A DNA stretch of 64,000 bases, taken from Lachnospiraceae bacterium. GTDB taxonomy: Bacteria; Bacillota; Clostridia; Lachnospirales; Lachnospiraceae. This document shows positions 36,000 through 44,992 of this stretch, piece by piece. The stretch's first letter is position 1, and the number at the start of each line of letters is the position of its first letter. The DNA lies in the NCBI GenBank assembly GCA_024682835.1, contig JAIKYU010000017.1, positions 62,001 to 126,000 of the forward strand, written 5' to 3'. The position numbers were made by a program, and so were the translations under genes. The notes under the pieces are model-generated. The model worked only from the letters and a program-made list of their open reading frames with translations. It was not told where the DNA came from and ran no database searches.

Positions 36000-37346
36000 A
36001 TGACGAAAAGAAACGACGGTCATCGTGATGACAGATATGACGACAGATATGATGACCGGTATGAGGACGATGATTACGATGAGTCGTATGATGACGACGG
36101 GTACGATGAGTATGAGGATGAAGAGCGCCGTCCGGTGAAGCGGCGGCCCGCAGGCAGCCGCGGAAGAGGGCCGGCCCGGAGCAAAGCCGGACACAGCGGC
36201 GGCCGCGGCGGGAAGAAGAGCAACAGAAAAAAACGGGCGATTATCATTTTTGCGGTGGAGATCGTGGTTCTGCTGGTGCTGTTGTTTGGCGCGTACACCC
36301 TGTTTGTGCGGATGAATGTCACCAGTGTCGGCAAGACCAATCTGAATGTGGTTACGACCACGGCCGAAAGCGGCACGGTGGAACTAAAGAGCAATGAGAT
36401 CGTCATCAACGAGTCCGTTGCCGAGAGCCAGGTGATGAAGGGTTATCGCAACATCGCGCTCTTCGGTGTGGATTCGCGCGACAAAAAGCTGGATAAGAAC
36501 ACGCGAAGTGACGCGATCATCATTGCTTCGATCAATCAGGACAACGGAGAGATCAAGCTCGTTTCCGTTTTCCGCGACACCTACCTGAATCTGTCGAACG
36601 ATACCTATAATAAGTGCAACAGCGCTTATGCCAAGGGCGGTCCGGCTCAGGCGATCTCCATGCTCAACATGAATCTGGATCTTGATATTTCCGATTTTGT
36701 GACGGTCGGATTTACGGGACTTGCGGATATGATTGATGCGCTCGGCGGTGTTGAGGTGGATGTGGAATCCTCCGTGATTGACCATCTGAACAATTACCAG
36801 ATCAGCATGGTGGGGAAAAAGAACGGAACAAATGCCGCGGGAGAGGACAATTTTGTGGCGACAGCGGGGACGGATTATATTCCGGTGACCAAATCCGGTC
36901 TGCAGACGCTGAATGGCCTGCAGGCGACAGCGTACTGCCGGATCCGCTACGTCGGTGATGATTTTGCGCGTGCGGAGAGGCAGCGCAGAGTGTTGACCGC
37001 GATTCTGACCAAGGCGAAGGCCTCCAACATCTCCACACTGGAGAAGATCGCCTCCGGTATTTTCAAGGAAACCTACACTTCGCTGGATTTGCAGGAAATT
37101 TTTGAGATGCTTAAGGAAGTTCCTTCCTATCATGTGGTGGGCGACGAGGGTTTCCCCACGGAATCGCTGCGTACGACCGGCAATATGGGATCCCGCGTGG
37201 GATCCAGCGTACTGCCGATGGATTTAAAGGCCAATGTGGAGTGGCTGCACGGCTTCCTGTTCGATGTGGATGATTACACGGTCACGGCGGATGTGCAGCG
37301 TTTCAGCGATAAGATAGCGGCAGATGTCTCCAAGAATCTCCGTTGA
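36000..37346 (+). CDS. LytR-CpsA-Psr (LCP) family ligase
   Basis: Membrane-anchored transferase of 448 residues that attaches undecaprenyl-linked glycans to peptidoglycan. The cytoplasmic tail is strongly polarised: residues 8-42 are almost only Asp, Glu, Tyr and Arg, residues 43-78 are Arg/Lys/Gly-rich. One span (IIIFAVEIVVLLVLLFGAY) follows, then the LCP domain from about residue 145: LFGVDSRD, NTRSDAIIIASI, LVSVFRDTYL and the GGVEVDV block with conserved Asp and Arg. RBS AGGAG precedes ATG. Position after the priming transferase supports wall attachment of this locus's product. Confidence 0.9.
   Translation: MTKRNDGHRDDRYDDRYDDRYEDDDYDESYDDDGYDEYEDEERRPVKRRPAGSRGRGPARSKAGHSGGRGGKKSNRKKRAIIIFAVEIVVLLVLLFGAYTLFVRMNVTSVGKTNLNVVTTTAESGTVELKSNEIVINESVAESQVMKGYRNIALFGVDSRDKKLDKNTRSDAIIIASINQDNGEIKLVSVFRDTYLNLSNDTYNKCNSAYAKGGPAQAISMLNMNLDLDISDFVTVGFTGLADMIDALGGVEVDVESSVIDHLNNYQISMVGKKNGTNAAGEDNFVATAGTDYIPVTKSGLQTLNGLQATAYCRIRYVGDDFARAERQRRVLTAILTKAKASNISTLEKIASGIFKETYTSLDLQEIFEMLKEVPSYHVVGDEGFPTESLRTTGNMGSRVGSSVLPMDLKANVEWLHGFLFDVDDYTVTADVQRFSDKIAADVSKNLR
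36027..36062 (+). repeat. 12-bp tandem repeat encoding DDRY
   Basis: Three near-identical 12-bp units (GATGACAGATAT, GACGACAGATAT, GATGACCGGTAT) encode DDRY repeats in the cytoplasmic tail of the LCP protein. Such an in-frame repeat could change length by slippage. Confidence 0.8.
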
Positions 37347-38322
37347 CGTCGTCATTCCGGTCTATCGGCCGGGACGGGATGATAAGCTGCTCAGGGCGCT
37401 TCGGATGCTGCAGACGCAGACCCTGCCGGCAGAGCGGATCATCCTGATCAATACGGAGGAGAAACGGTACACGGGATGGGCGTCGGCCGAACGGATCGGA
37501 GAACAGTTTCCGAACCTCACTGTCCGTCACATCGGGAAGGACGAGTTTGATCATGCCGGGGCGCGCAATGAGGGGGCGGCACAGTCCGATGCGGCGTTTC
37601 TTCTGTTCATGACGATGGACGCCGTGCCCGCGGATGAGCATCTGATCAGACTGCTTGCGGATGTGATGGAGCGCGATGAGAAATGCGCCATCGTATATGC
37701 CCGTCAGCTGCCCAATCCGGGAGCGACGGAGGCGGAACGATCCGCCAGGGAGTTCAATTACCCGGCACAGTCCTCCCGCAAGACGCTCGCTGATGAGGAA
37801 AGGCTGGGGATCCGGGCGAGTTTTGCTTCAAACGTGTGTGCCATGTATCGCCGGTCGGTGTTTGACCGGCTGGGCGGATTCTCGGCACCGGCAATATTTA
37901 ACGAGGATATGGTGTTTGCCCACGCGGCACTGCATGCGGGATACAGCATTCAGTACTGCGCAGAGGCCAGAGTGTTCCATTCGCATGATTACACCGCGGG
38001 GGATCAGTTTCACAGAAATTTTGATCTCGGTGTATCTCAGGCGATGCATCCGGAGGTGTTCGGTCAGGTCAGTTCCGAGCGGGAAGGAAAGCGGTTTGTT
38101 CTGGAGACGCTCCGCCGCCTGTTTCGGACGGGGCATGGGAAGGAGATTCCCGGGTACCTCTGCGTCTGCGCAGCCCGCTACGCCGGATTCCTGCTTGGGA
38201 AGAATTACCGCAGACTGCCTGCCGGTGTGGTGAGGCGATGTACAAATCAGCGGGAATTCTGGAACCGCATGACCGGTGGCGCAGGCCTGCGGATCCGGTC
38301 CATAGCCGAAGAACTCCGGTAG
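37324..38322 (+). CDS. Family 2 glycosyltransferase, rhamnosyltransferase-like
   Basis: 332-residue GT2 protein. DVVIPVYRPGRDDKLLRAL opens the fold, HAGARNEGA and FMTMDAVPADE give the donor site, and FNEDMVFAHAALHAGY has the acidic catalytic region. The motif KDEFDHAGARN is typical of rhamnosyltransferases such as RfbF-like enzymes. The gene overlaps the end of the LCP gene by 23 nt, so the two are translationally linked. It is the last glycosyltransferase of the first polysaccharide locus. Confidence 0.85.
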   Translation: MSPRISVDVVIPVYRPGRDDKLLRALRMLQTQTLPAERIILINTEEKRYTGWASAERIGEQFPNLTVRHIGKDEFDHAGARNEGAAQSDAAFLLFMTMDAVPADEHLIRLLADVMERDEKCAIVYARQLPNPGATEAERSAREFNYPAQSSRKTLADEERLGIRASFASNVCAMYRRSVFDRLGGFSAPAIFNEDMVFAHAALHAGYSIQYCAEARVFHSHDYTAGDQFHRNFDLGVSQAMHPEVFGQVSSEREGKRFVLETLRRLFRTGHGKEIPGYLCVCAARYAGFLLGKNYRRLPAGVVRRCTNQREFWNRMTGGAGLRIRSIAEELR

Positions 38323-38367
38323 CGGACCGGGGCGATCCGGCGGAGTTGTCAGTTCGGGAGGCTTTAT

Positions 38368-40194
38368 ATGTGCGGAATTGTCGGATATATCGGTAAAAGA
38401 CAGGCAGCACCCGTGATTCTGGACGGTTTGGAACGTCTGGAGTACCGGGGGTATGATTCTGCGGGTATTGCGGTGCAGCACGAGGGTGCCATACAGGTCG
38501 CAAAGGCTACCGGTCGGCTGGAGGCATTGTACCATCTGACCCGGGGAGGGACGACACTTCTGGGCACTTCAGGAATCGGCCACACCCGCTGGGCGACCCA
38601 CGGGGTTCCCAATGATGTGAATGCGCACCCGCATACAAACGAACACGGCACGATCGCCGTCGTGCAGAACGGGATTATCGAAAACTATATCGCCCTGCGT
38701 GAACGGCTCAAATCCAAAGGGTATACCTTCGTCTCGGAAACGGACACAGAGGTGGTGGCGCATCTGCTGGATTATTACTATCAGGGCGACGCCAGAAAAG
38801 CAATCATTCAGGTTTTGCAGCATATCGAAGGATCCTATGCCCTGGGCATCCAGTTTGCGGATCAGCCGGAAGCGATATTCGGTGTCCGTAAGGGGTGTCC
38901 GCTGATCATTGGTCTGGGGGACGGTGAGACCTTTATGGCCAGTGATGTGACGGCTGTCCTCAAGCATACCAGACGGGTCATGTACCCGGGAGAGCTGGAG
39001 ATCGCGGAGCTTGGGACGGAAGGTGTACAACTGTTCACGACTGACGAGGAACCGGTCACCAGAGAGGTGTCCGAGGTCGCCTGGGATATCAGCGCGGCGG
39101 AAAAGGGCGGCTATGAGCATTTCATGCTCAAGGAGATGATGGAGCAGCCGAAGGTGGTTCGCGACACGCTCTCTCCGCACATCCGGGACGGACGGATCGA
39201 AATCGAGGAACTGAAAATATCCGATGAAGACCTGGCCCGGGTGAACAGGGTGTTCTTTGTCGCCTGCGGAAGCGCCTATCATACGGGAGTTACCGCAAAG
39301 TACATATTTGAGAGCCTGGCCAGACTGCGCGTGGAGACGGATCTGGCATCGGAGTTTATCTATCGGGATCCGCTGCTGGACAAGGATGATCTGGTGGTTG
39401 TCATCAGCCAGTCCGGGGAGACGGCGGACACGAAGGAAGCGCTGAAAATGGCCAGGGAGGCCGGATGCCGGGTGCTGGCCATCGTCAATGTGGTTGGCAG
39501 CTCCATCGCGCGGGAAGCGGATTTCGTCATGTATACGATGGCGGGACCGGAGATCGCGGTGGCGACGACCAAGGCATACAGCGCGCAGCTGATCGATCTC
39601 TATCTGCTCGCGATGAAATTTGCCTCTGCGAGGGGCTATCTCCACGGACGGAAGCTGAAAAGCATGATGGAGGATCTGGCCAAGCTTCCGGAGCAGATCG
39701 AGCTGATGCTGAACAGCAGGGAGAAGATTCAACGGATCGCCAACCGGTTTATTGCCGCGCGAGATGTGTTTTTTATCGGACGCGGGATCGATTATGCGAT
39801 TTCACTGGAAGGCTCCCTGAAGCTGAAGGAGATTTCCTATATTCATTCCGAGGCCTATGCGGCTGGTGAGCTGAAGCACGGAACCATCGCCCTTTTGGAG
39901 GAGGGGTCGCTCGTGGCGGCTGTTTCCACGCAGCCCTCTCTTCATGCGAAGCTGCTCTCCAATATCAAAGAGGTGAAGGCGAGAGGTGCAGTTGTGCTTG
40001 GCGTGACGACCATGGGCAACCGGGAAATCGAGCAGGAATCGGATTTCTGCGTGACCCTGCCGGAGACGAATCCGCTTTTTGCGAATTCTCTGGCAATTAT
40101 CCCGCTGCAGATGCTGGCCTACTATATCGCAGTCGGACGCGGCTGTGACGTGGATAAGCCGCGAAATCTAGCAAAGAGTGTGACGGTGGAGTAA
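38368..40194 (+). CDS. glmS: Glutamine-fructose-6-phosphate aminotransferase
   Basis: Makes glucosamine 6-phosphate from fructose 6-phosphate and glutamine, the entry to UDP-GlcNAc. The 608 residues start with the class II amidotransferase domain (Cys2 in MCGIVGYIG, then GYDSAGIAV and HTRWATHG) and continue with two SIS isomerase domains (CGSAYHTG, VISQSGETADT, GRGIDYAISLEG). RBS GGGAGG precedes ATG. The leader is only 45 nt, so the glmS ribozyme common in Firmicutes is absent. It may respond instead through RapZ-type control, which is speculative. Confidence 0.96.
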   Translation: MCGIVGYIGKRQAAPVILDGLERLEYRGYDSAGIAVQHEGAIQVAKATGRLEALYHLTRGGTTLLGTSGIGHTRWATHGVPNDVNAHPHTNEHGTIAVVQNGIIENYIALRERLKSKGYTFVSETDTEVVAHLLDYYYQGDARKAIIQVLQHIEGSYALGIQFADQPEAIFGVRKGCPLIIGLGDGETFMASDVTAVLKHTRRVMYPGELEIAELGTEGVQLFTTDEEPVTREVSEVAWDISAAEKGGYEHFMLKEMMEQPKVVRDTLSPHIRDGRIEIEELKISDEDLARVNRVFFVACGSAYHTGVTAKYIFESLARLRVETDLASEFIYRDPLLDKDDLVVVISQSGETADTKEALKMAREAGCRVLAIVNVVGSSIAREADFVMYTMAGPEIAVATTKAYSAQLIDLYLLAMKFASARGYLHGRKLKSMMEDLAKLPEQIELMLNSREKIQRIANRFIAARDVFFIGRGIDYAISLEGSLKLKEISYIHSEAYAAGELKHGTIALLEEGSLVAAVSTQPSLHAKLLSNIKEVKARGAVVLGVTTMGNREIEQESDFCVTLPETNPLFANSLAIIPLQMLAYYIAVGRGCDVDKPRNLAKSVTVE

Positions 40195-40842
40195 ATGGAA
40201 CTGGTAAGAGGCGAAGGAAGCGAGGTCAAAAGCTGGAAGGAGGTTCAACTCCTTTATTCTTCTGCGCTCAAACAGATTGCTACCAAGATCGAGATCCTGA
40301 ATGATGAGTTTCAGCATGTGCATCGTTATAATCCGATTGAGCATGTAACCAAGCGGATCAAGACCTCCGAGAGCATCGTCAAAAAGCTCAAGAGTCATGG
40401 CTATGAGCCGACGATCGAAAACATGGTGAAATATGTCAATGATATCGCCGGCATCCGTGTGATCTGTTCCTTCACCTCGGATATCTACCGCATTGCACAG
40501 ATGATCGGCAAGCAGAGTGATATCAAGGTGGTGGCGGTCAAGGATTACATACAGCATCCGAAGGAAAGCGGCTACCGCAGCTATCATATGATCGTCGCCA
40601 TTCCGGTGTATCTGTCCGACCGGATCATTGAAACCAAGGTGGAGATGCAGATCCGGACAGTTGCCATGGATTTCTGGGCGAGCCTGGAGCACAAGATCCA
40701 GTACAAATTCGAAGGCAATGCCCCGTCCCACATCAACACGGAATTGATGGAGTGCGCGCGCATGGTCTCGGAACTGGATGAGCGCATGCTGCAGCTGAAT
40801 GAGGAGATCGAAGCGATCCGCGCGGGAGAGATGGAGGAATAA
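40195..40842 (+). CDS. relQ: Small alarmone synthetase, RelQ-type GTP pyrophosphokinase
   Basis: 215-residue stand-alone (p)ppGpp synthetase with no hydrolase, TGS or ACT domain. Synthetase motifs are IAGIRVICSFTSDIYRIA, KDYIQHPKESGYRSYHM and VEMQIRTVAMDFWASLEHK. In Firmicutes this class is induced by cell-wall stress. ATG directly follows the glmS TAA, and the ribosome site GGTGGAG lies in the glmS end, so precursor supply and alarmone synthesis are co-expressed here. Confidence 0.93.
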   Translation: MELVRGEGSEVKSWKEVQLLYSSALKQIATKIEILNDEFQHVHRYNPIEHVTKRIKTSESIVKKLKSHGYEPTIENMVKYVNDIAGIRVICSFTSDIYRIAQMIGKQSDIKVVAVKDYIQHPKESGYRSYHMIVAIPVYLSDRIIETKVEMQIRTVAMDFWASLEHKIQYKFEGNAPSHINTELMECARMVSELDERMLQLNEEIEAIRAGEMEE

Positions 40843-40852
40843 AAAGAGGAGT

Positions 40853-40878
40853 GCCCGGGCACCTTGCGGCACCCGGGC
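40853..40878 (+). terminator. Possible terminator after relQ
   Basis: GCCCGGG (40853-40859) pairs with CCCGGGC (40872-40878) across a 12-nt loop, but no T-run follows. The left arm is also part of a perfect 12-bp palindrome (40851-40862). Confidence 0.35.
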
Positions 40879-40908
40879 GATTATGAAAAACTGTCGTTAT
40901 AGAGGAAG

Positions 40909-40941
40909 AATGTTTTCTCTCGCTTCTCGTCTGAAAACATT
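40909..40941. promoter_or_regulatory. Inverted repeat in the relQ to coiled-coil gene gap
   Basis: AATGTTTTC (40909-40917) and GAAAACATT (40933-40941) form a perfect 9-bp dyad with a 15-nt centre in an AT-rich 247-nt gap. It could be an operator or a hairpin. No clear promoter with good boxes was found beside it. Confidence 0.35.
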
Positions 40942-41089
40942 GTAGCGAAAAAATATGAACAAATTATGAACAAACGGAAAACATGATGTAAAAGTGCACA
41001 AAAAAGATGGTCCATAAAGAGAAATTTATGGTAAATTTATACAAAAAGTGTCGGTAAACAACAGACGTTGTTATCAGAGGGGAAAAGCC

Positions 41090-42217
41090 ATGTATGACAG
41101 AAACAGCAATCGAGGACAGGGAATGCGTTATCAGGAAGGTGCGTACGGTGCATCGGACGGGTTTATGGACAGGTTGACACGGATGGGGCAGGAGGCAATG
41201 CCTTATGGAAGGGAAACCGCGCCCAGACGGATGGACGATGAGTATGGCGGTATGGCACAGGGCGGCGATTTTGGCGGTCCGGCCATGGGACCGATGAATC
41301 CTGCCATGAATATGGGACCGGAGCTGGCCCGCAGACAGGCGATGCCGCAGCAGATGCAACAGGCGATGCCGCAGCAGATGCAACAGGCGATGCCGCAGCC
41401 GATGCCGCAGATGATGACGGGTGCGGCGGAAGCGGAGGCGTTAAACGGGCTGATCGGACAGCTGCGGACGCAGATGGAAGACATGCGGGCGGTTTATGAA
41501 AAGAATGCGGCCTGTGTGGATGAGATCCGTGAGATCATCGATGCGGAGGACCGCCGGATCCGGCTTATGCTGGAACAGGCCAATCAGGCGGCGGAGGCGG
41601 TCAAAAATGCGCCGGCGCAGCAGGAAGCCGCCGCCGTCAGTGCGGATGCCGCTTCGGCTTCGCTTGACAAGATCAGGGAATTACTGGACGCCCGTGCGGA
41701 GGAGGATCGAAAGATCCATGATCAGGAAAAGACGGAACGGGAGGCCAGACACGAGGAACGGGAACGTCGTGCCGAGGAGCGCGCCAATCTGGAGAATGCG
41801 CGCAGAGAGGCCGATGCACGCCGCCATGAGGAATTGGAACAGACCATCGCGGGTCTTCAGTCAGAGTTTAACCGCTTCGGTATACAGATGGACAATGTGA
41901 CCCAGAGTATCAACGCTGTGGCGGATATGAGCGGCTTGGCGGAGAAGCTCAGTGAGCGGGCTGATGTGACGGATAAAAACACCCATGACGTGGGTGTGCG
42001 CATTTATCGCAATGTTCAGGCAGCGATGAATGATTATCTTGCCAAGCAGACCTCTACGCTTGACACGACTATCACGGGACTCAATCAGCGGATTGAAGCA
42101 ATGGAGGACACCATCCTGCACAGACGCAACGCCATGACACCGATCACGATTGCGGCGCTGGTGACCGGGCTCGTGAATCTCGGAGTACTGGTTCTTTACA
42201 TTCTCAGTCATTTTTGA
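41090..42217 (+). CDS. Tail-anchored coiled-coil protein of unknown function
   Basis: I do not recognise this 375-residue protein. It has a Gly/Met/Arg-rich disordered head (residues 1-80), a Met-Pro-Gln tandem repeat (about 84-110), a long charged coiled coil (about 120-330, with runs such as REARHEERERRAEERANLE) and one C-terminal span (TIAALVTGLVNLGVLVLYIL) two residues from the end. Topology suggests a cytoplasmic coiled coil anchored by its tail. ATG 41090 with GAGGGG is preferred over GTG 41048. Its stop overlaps the TTG start of an M23 endopeptidase, so a division or wall-remodelling role is a guess. Confidence 0.75.
   Translation: MYDRNSNRGQGMRYQEGAYGASDGFMDRLTRMGQEAMPYGRETAPRRMDDEYGGMAQGGDFGGPAMGPMNPAMNMGPELARRQAMPQQMQQAMPQQMQQAMPQPMPQMMTGAAEAEALNGLIGQLRTQMEDMRAVYEKNAACVDEIREIIDAEDRRIRLMLEQANQAAEAVKNAPAQQEAAAVSADAASASLDKIRELLDARAEEDRKIHDQEKTEREARHEERERRAEERANLENARREADARRHEELEQTIAGLQSEFNRFGIQMDNVTQSINAVADMSGLAEKLSERADVTDKNTHDVGVRIYRNVQAAMNDYLAKQTSTLDTTITGLNQRIEAMEDTILHRRNAMTPITIAALVTGLVNLGVLVLYILSHF
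41341..41410 (+). repeat. 24-bp tandem repeat encoding Met-Pro-Gln-rich units
   Basis: Two exact 24-bp units (41341-41364, 41365-41388) and a partial third encode MPQQMQQA-type repeats in the coiled-coil protein. The exact identity at DNA level implies recent duplication. Confidence 0.85.
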
Positions 42218-43830
42218 TCGCACGGGTGTTCCGAAGAAGTCTGAAAAATCGTATTCGTGTTCATGTGATTCTGGCATCAGCTGCAGCCTGTTTCCTCTGG
42301 CTACTCCTGATGCCTGATTTTCGTGTGGAGAGAAGCGCAAGGGATATGCGTCTGGCGGTCACGCTCAATAATATTTCCGTCGGCACGCTCGCGTCCAGAG
42401 AGGAGGCGCTTTCCTGTCTTCGTGCAGCGCGCCGCACCTTTGCGAAGGAAAGGATCCATGTGTCAGGCGGGACGCTTGCCCTTTCCGACGCAGAGCTGTC
42501 CGTAACGAACATCACGAATATCGCGGGAGCGGATCAGCGGATCGATGCGCCGGAGGAGGTGGCAAAATCCATGCTGGCTGTTTTGCGGGGAAATGTACAC
42601 GCAACGCTGGGCAAGCACTACACGGTCAAAATTGACGACTATTCCGTTAATCTGGCGAGTGCGGAGGAGGTGCTTTCGCTCCTCGATACGGCGCTGGCCA
42701 TGTATGATCCGGACGGCCGGTATCATTCCTCCCTGATATTGGAGCCAACCAGAGAGGTCAATGTGCTGACGGCCAGGGTGGAAAGTACGGAGCCGGAGAC
42801 AGATAAGGATACGGACGAGCCGCTTTTTCCGGCCGGAGGAGCCTTCCAGGAGCTTTCACGGGTTGCGGGCGAAACGGAAAAGAGCGCAGAGGATATGGAT
42901 TTCTCCGAATTTCCTCTTGGTCTCTTTTCCATGAGCTTCGCGGACAGGATCGAAGTCGTGGAGGCCTATCTGCCGGAGAGCGAGCTCACGGAGCTGGATA
43001 CGGCCATCGCAGAGGTGACCAAGGACCGAGAGACGCCGCAGGTCTATGAGGTGAAGAGCGGAGACACGCTTTCGGTTATCGCGGAGAAATTCGGACTGAC
43101 CGTGGATGCCATTATATCCATGAACGAGACACTGGAGGATGCGGGATCCACGATCCGTCCTGAGGACGAGATTATCGTCACCGTGCCGGAACCGGAGCTG
43201 GCTGTCCGGTATGAGACGGAGGAGTACATTGAGGAGAGCTATGAAGCCGAGCCCGTCATCGTGCCTAATGATGAATGGTATACCAACCATTCCGTCACAC
43301 TTCAGGAGCCGTCCTCCGGCTATCATAAGATCATTTCCAAAACCACTTATATCAACCGGACGGAGGTTGCGCGTGACATCGTGAAGGAGGAAGTGACCTG
43401 GGAGGCGGTTCCCAAGATTATTGAGCGGGGGACCAAGGTGCCGCCCACCTACATCAAGCCGATCTCGGGCGGCAGAATGACTTCCCCCTTCGGAAGACGC
43501 AAACGCCCGACGAAGGGCGCGAGCACCTACCACAAGGGAATTGACTGGGCGACACCGGTCGGCACGGCGGTTGTCGCGAGCTCGGCTGGGGTTGTGACCA
43601 AGGCGGGCTGGGGAAGCGGTTACGGATATGTCGTCTACATCCAGCATCCGAACGGAATGTCGACGCGGTACGGGCATCTCTCCAAGGTGCTGGTGAAGGC
43701 GGGACAGAGTGTGTCCCAGGGGCAGAAGATTGCGCTGTCCGGGAACACAGGAGTCAGCACGGGTCCGCATATACATTTTGAGATTCTGGTAAACGGCGCG
43801 CAGGTCAATCCGTTAAATTATCTAAACTGA
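42214..43830 (+). CDS. LysM / M23 family cell-wall metallopeptidase
   Basis: Exported peptidoglycan endopeptidase-like protein of 538 residues. An N-terminal span (VHVILASAAACFLWLLLM, residues 17-34) is followed by about 240 residues of unassigned sequence, a LysM domain (YEVKSGDTLSVIAEKFGL, near 275), a G5-like stretch (about 370-410) and an M23 domain with TYHKGIDWA and GPHIHFEIL, which supply the zinc ligands. The start appears to be TTG overlapping the previous stop (TTGA); GTG 42226 is an alternative. Ribosome site is poor, which fits translational coupling. Confidence 0.88.
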   Translation: MIARVFRRSLKNRIRVHVILASAAACFLWLLLMPDFRVERSARDMRLAVTLNNISVGTLASREEALSCLRAARRTFAKERIHVSGGTLALSDAELSVTNITNIAGADQRIDAPEEVAKSMLAVLRGNVHATLGKHYTVKIDDYSVNLASAEEVLSLLDTALAMYDPDGRYHSSLILEPTREVNVLTARVESTEPETDKDTDEPLFPAGGAFQELSRVAGETEKSAEDMDFSEFPLGLFSMSFADRIEVVEAYLPESELTELDTAIAEVTKDRETPQVYEVKSGDTLSVIAEKFGLTVDAIISMNETLEDAGSTIRPEDEIIVTVPEPELAVRYETEEYIEESYEAEPVIVPNDEWYTNHSVTLQEPSSGYHKIISKTTYINRTEVARDIVKEEVTWEAVPKIIERGTKVPPTYIKPISGGRMTSPFGRRKRPTKGASTYHKGIDWATPVGTAVVASSAGVVTKAGWGSGYGYVVYIQHPNGMSTRYGHLSKVLVKAGQSVSQGQKIALSGNTGVSTGPHIHFEILVNGAQVNPLNYLN

Positions 43831-43833
43831 TTC

Positions 43834-43862
43834 TATGCAAATGTTTTGTTGCGATTTATAAT
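43834..43862 (+). promoter_or_regulatory. Promoter giving a leaderless HD-GYP transcript
   Basis: TATAAT at 43857-43862 with a weak TATGCA -35 at 43834-43839 (17-nt spacer). Standard spacing puts +1 at 43869, exactly the A of ATG. No Shine-Dalgarno is present. Confidence 0.55.
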
Positions 43863-43868
43863 AGTGCT

Positions 43869-44942
43869 ATGAGACGAACGAAAACCGCCGATCTGGTTCC
43901 GGGAATGATTCTTGCCGATGATGTGTACAGTTACGACCGGACGGTCATGATTCTTCCCAAGGGATCGGTTCTTAGCGACAAATCCATCACGCGGCTGGCG
44001 TTCTATTCCATTCTCCAGGTACTCGTCGAGGATGAACAGATCGGTCTGAGCCAAAAGGAGGAAGAGCCATCCTATGCGGAGAGGCTCAGGCAGACGCCTG
44101 CGTTTCAGAAGTTTCAGCAGGAATTCGAGGGAGAGGCGGAAAACTTCAAAGAACAGATCAATGATGTGGTGAAGCACAACCGCCCGCTGGATGTGGAAAG
44201 CATGATGTCTCCCGTTTACGCGCTGGTGAATGAGAGCACCGGGCCTTCCAACGTCTTTGATATGCTGCACAGTCTGCGGCAGTATGACGACGCGACCTAT
44301 GTGCACTGTATCAATGTGGCGCTGATCTGCAGCTGTCTGGCAAAATGGATGCGGCTGTCGGAGGAGGAGATTCTGACGGCCACACAGGCGGGGCTTCTGC
44401 ATGATATCGGCAAACTCCTCATTCCCGGGGAGATTATCACCAAGCCCTCGAAGCTTACGGAGGATGAGTATCACATTGTTCAGACGCACCCGAAACAGGG
44501 CTATGATATTCTGAAAACCCTTCCGATTAATGAACACATTAAATATGCGACGTTGATGCACCATGAGCGCTGTGACGGGAGCGGATATCCGCTTAAGCTG
44601 ACCGGGGAGAAAATCGACCCCGTCGCCAAGATCGTTGCGATTGCCGATGTCTACGATGCGACAACCTCGGCGCGTGTCTATCGCGGTCCGCAGTGTCCGT
44701 TTGTCGCCATTGCCCTGTTTGAAAACGAGGGGCTTCAGAAATACGACACCCGGGCGATCATGACATTCCTGTCGAACGTGGTGAACACCTATCTGCTCAA
44801 TCGCGTCCGTCTCAACAACGGAATCGAGGGGGACATCGTTTTTATTAATCCCGATCATCTCTCACGCCCGACCATCAAGGCGGGCAACAGCTACATTGAT
44901 CTGGCGCAGAATCCGGAGCTCTCCATCGAGATGATTGTGTAA
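43869..44942 (+). CDS. HD-GYP domain protein, probable cyclic di-GMP phosphodiesterase
   Basis: 357 residues. The N-terminal 120 residues hold a DUF3391-like region (LVPGMILADDVYSYD, ILPKGSVLSD). The HD-GYP domain follows with LLHDIGKLLIPGEII (HD), TKPSKLTEDEY, HHERCDGSGYP and AIADVYDATTS; all metal and GYP residues are kept, so hydrolysis of cyclic di-GMP or a related dinucleotide is likely. No GGDEF protein is seen in the window. There is no ribosome site; TATAAT ends 6 nt before ATG, suggesting leaderless translation. Confidence 0.9.
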   Translation: MRRTKTADLVPGMILADDVYSYDRTVMILPKGSVLSDKSITRLAFYSILQVLVEDEQIGLSQKEEEPSYAERLRQTPAFQKFQQEFEGEAENFKEQINDVVKHNRPLDVESMMSPVYALVNESTGPSNVFDMLHSLRQYDDATYVHCINVALICSCLAKWMRLSEEEILTATQAGLLHDIGKLLIPGEIITKPSKLTEDEYHIVQTHPKQGYDILKTLPINEHIKYATLMHHERCDGSGYPLKLTGEKIDPVAKIVAIADVYDATTSARVYRGPQCPFVAIALFENEGLQKYDTRAIMTFLSNVVNTYLLNRVRLNNGIEGDIVFINPDHLSRPTIKAGNSYIDLAQNPELSIEMIV

Positions 44943-44954
44943 ACGGGTTAGCGG

Positions 44955-44983
44955 TTTACAAAGATGATTTTGTGATTTATAAT
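44955..44983 (+). promoter_or_regulatory. Strong promoter giving a near-leaderless murA transcript
   Basis: TTTACA (44955-44960), 17-nt spacer and consensus TATAAT (44978-44983). The predicted +1 is 44990, three bases before ATG 44993. Confidence 0.7.
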
Positions 44984-44992
44984 AACCGGGTT

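Noticed and set aside
38323-38367. glmS ribozyme before glmS
   Set aside because: Only 45 nt separate it from the previous gene, too short for the ribozyme, and no conserved core is visible.
44972-44992. GTG 44972 as the murA start
   Set aside because: It lies before the -10 box of the strong promoter and has no ribosome site; ATG 44993 matches the usual MurA N-terminus.
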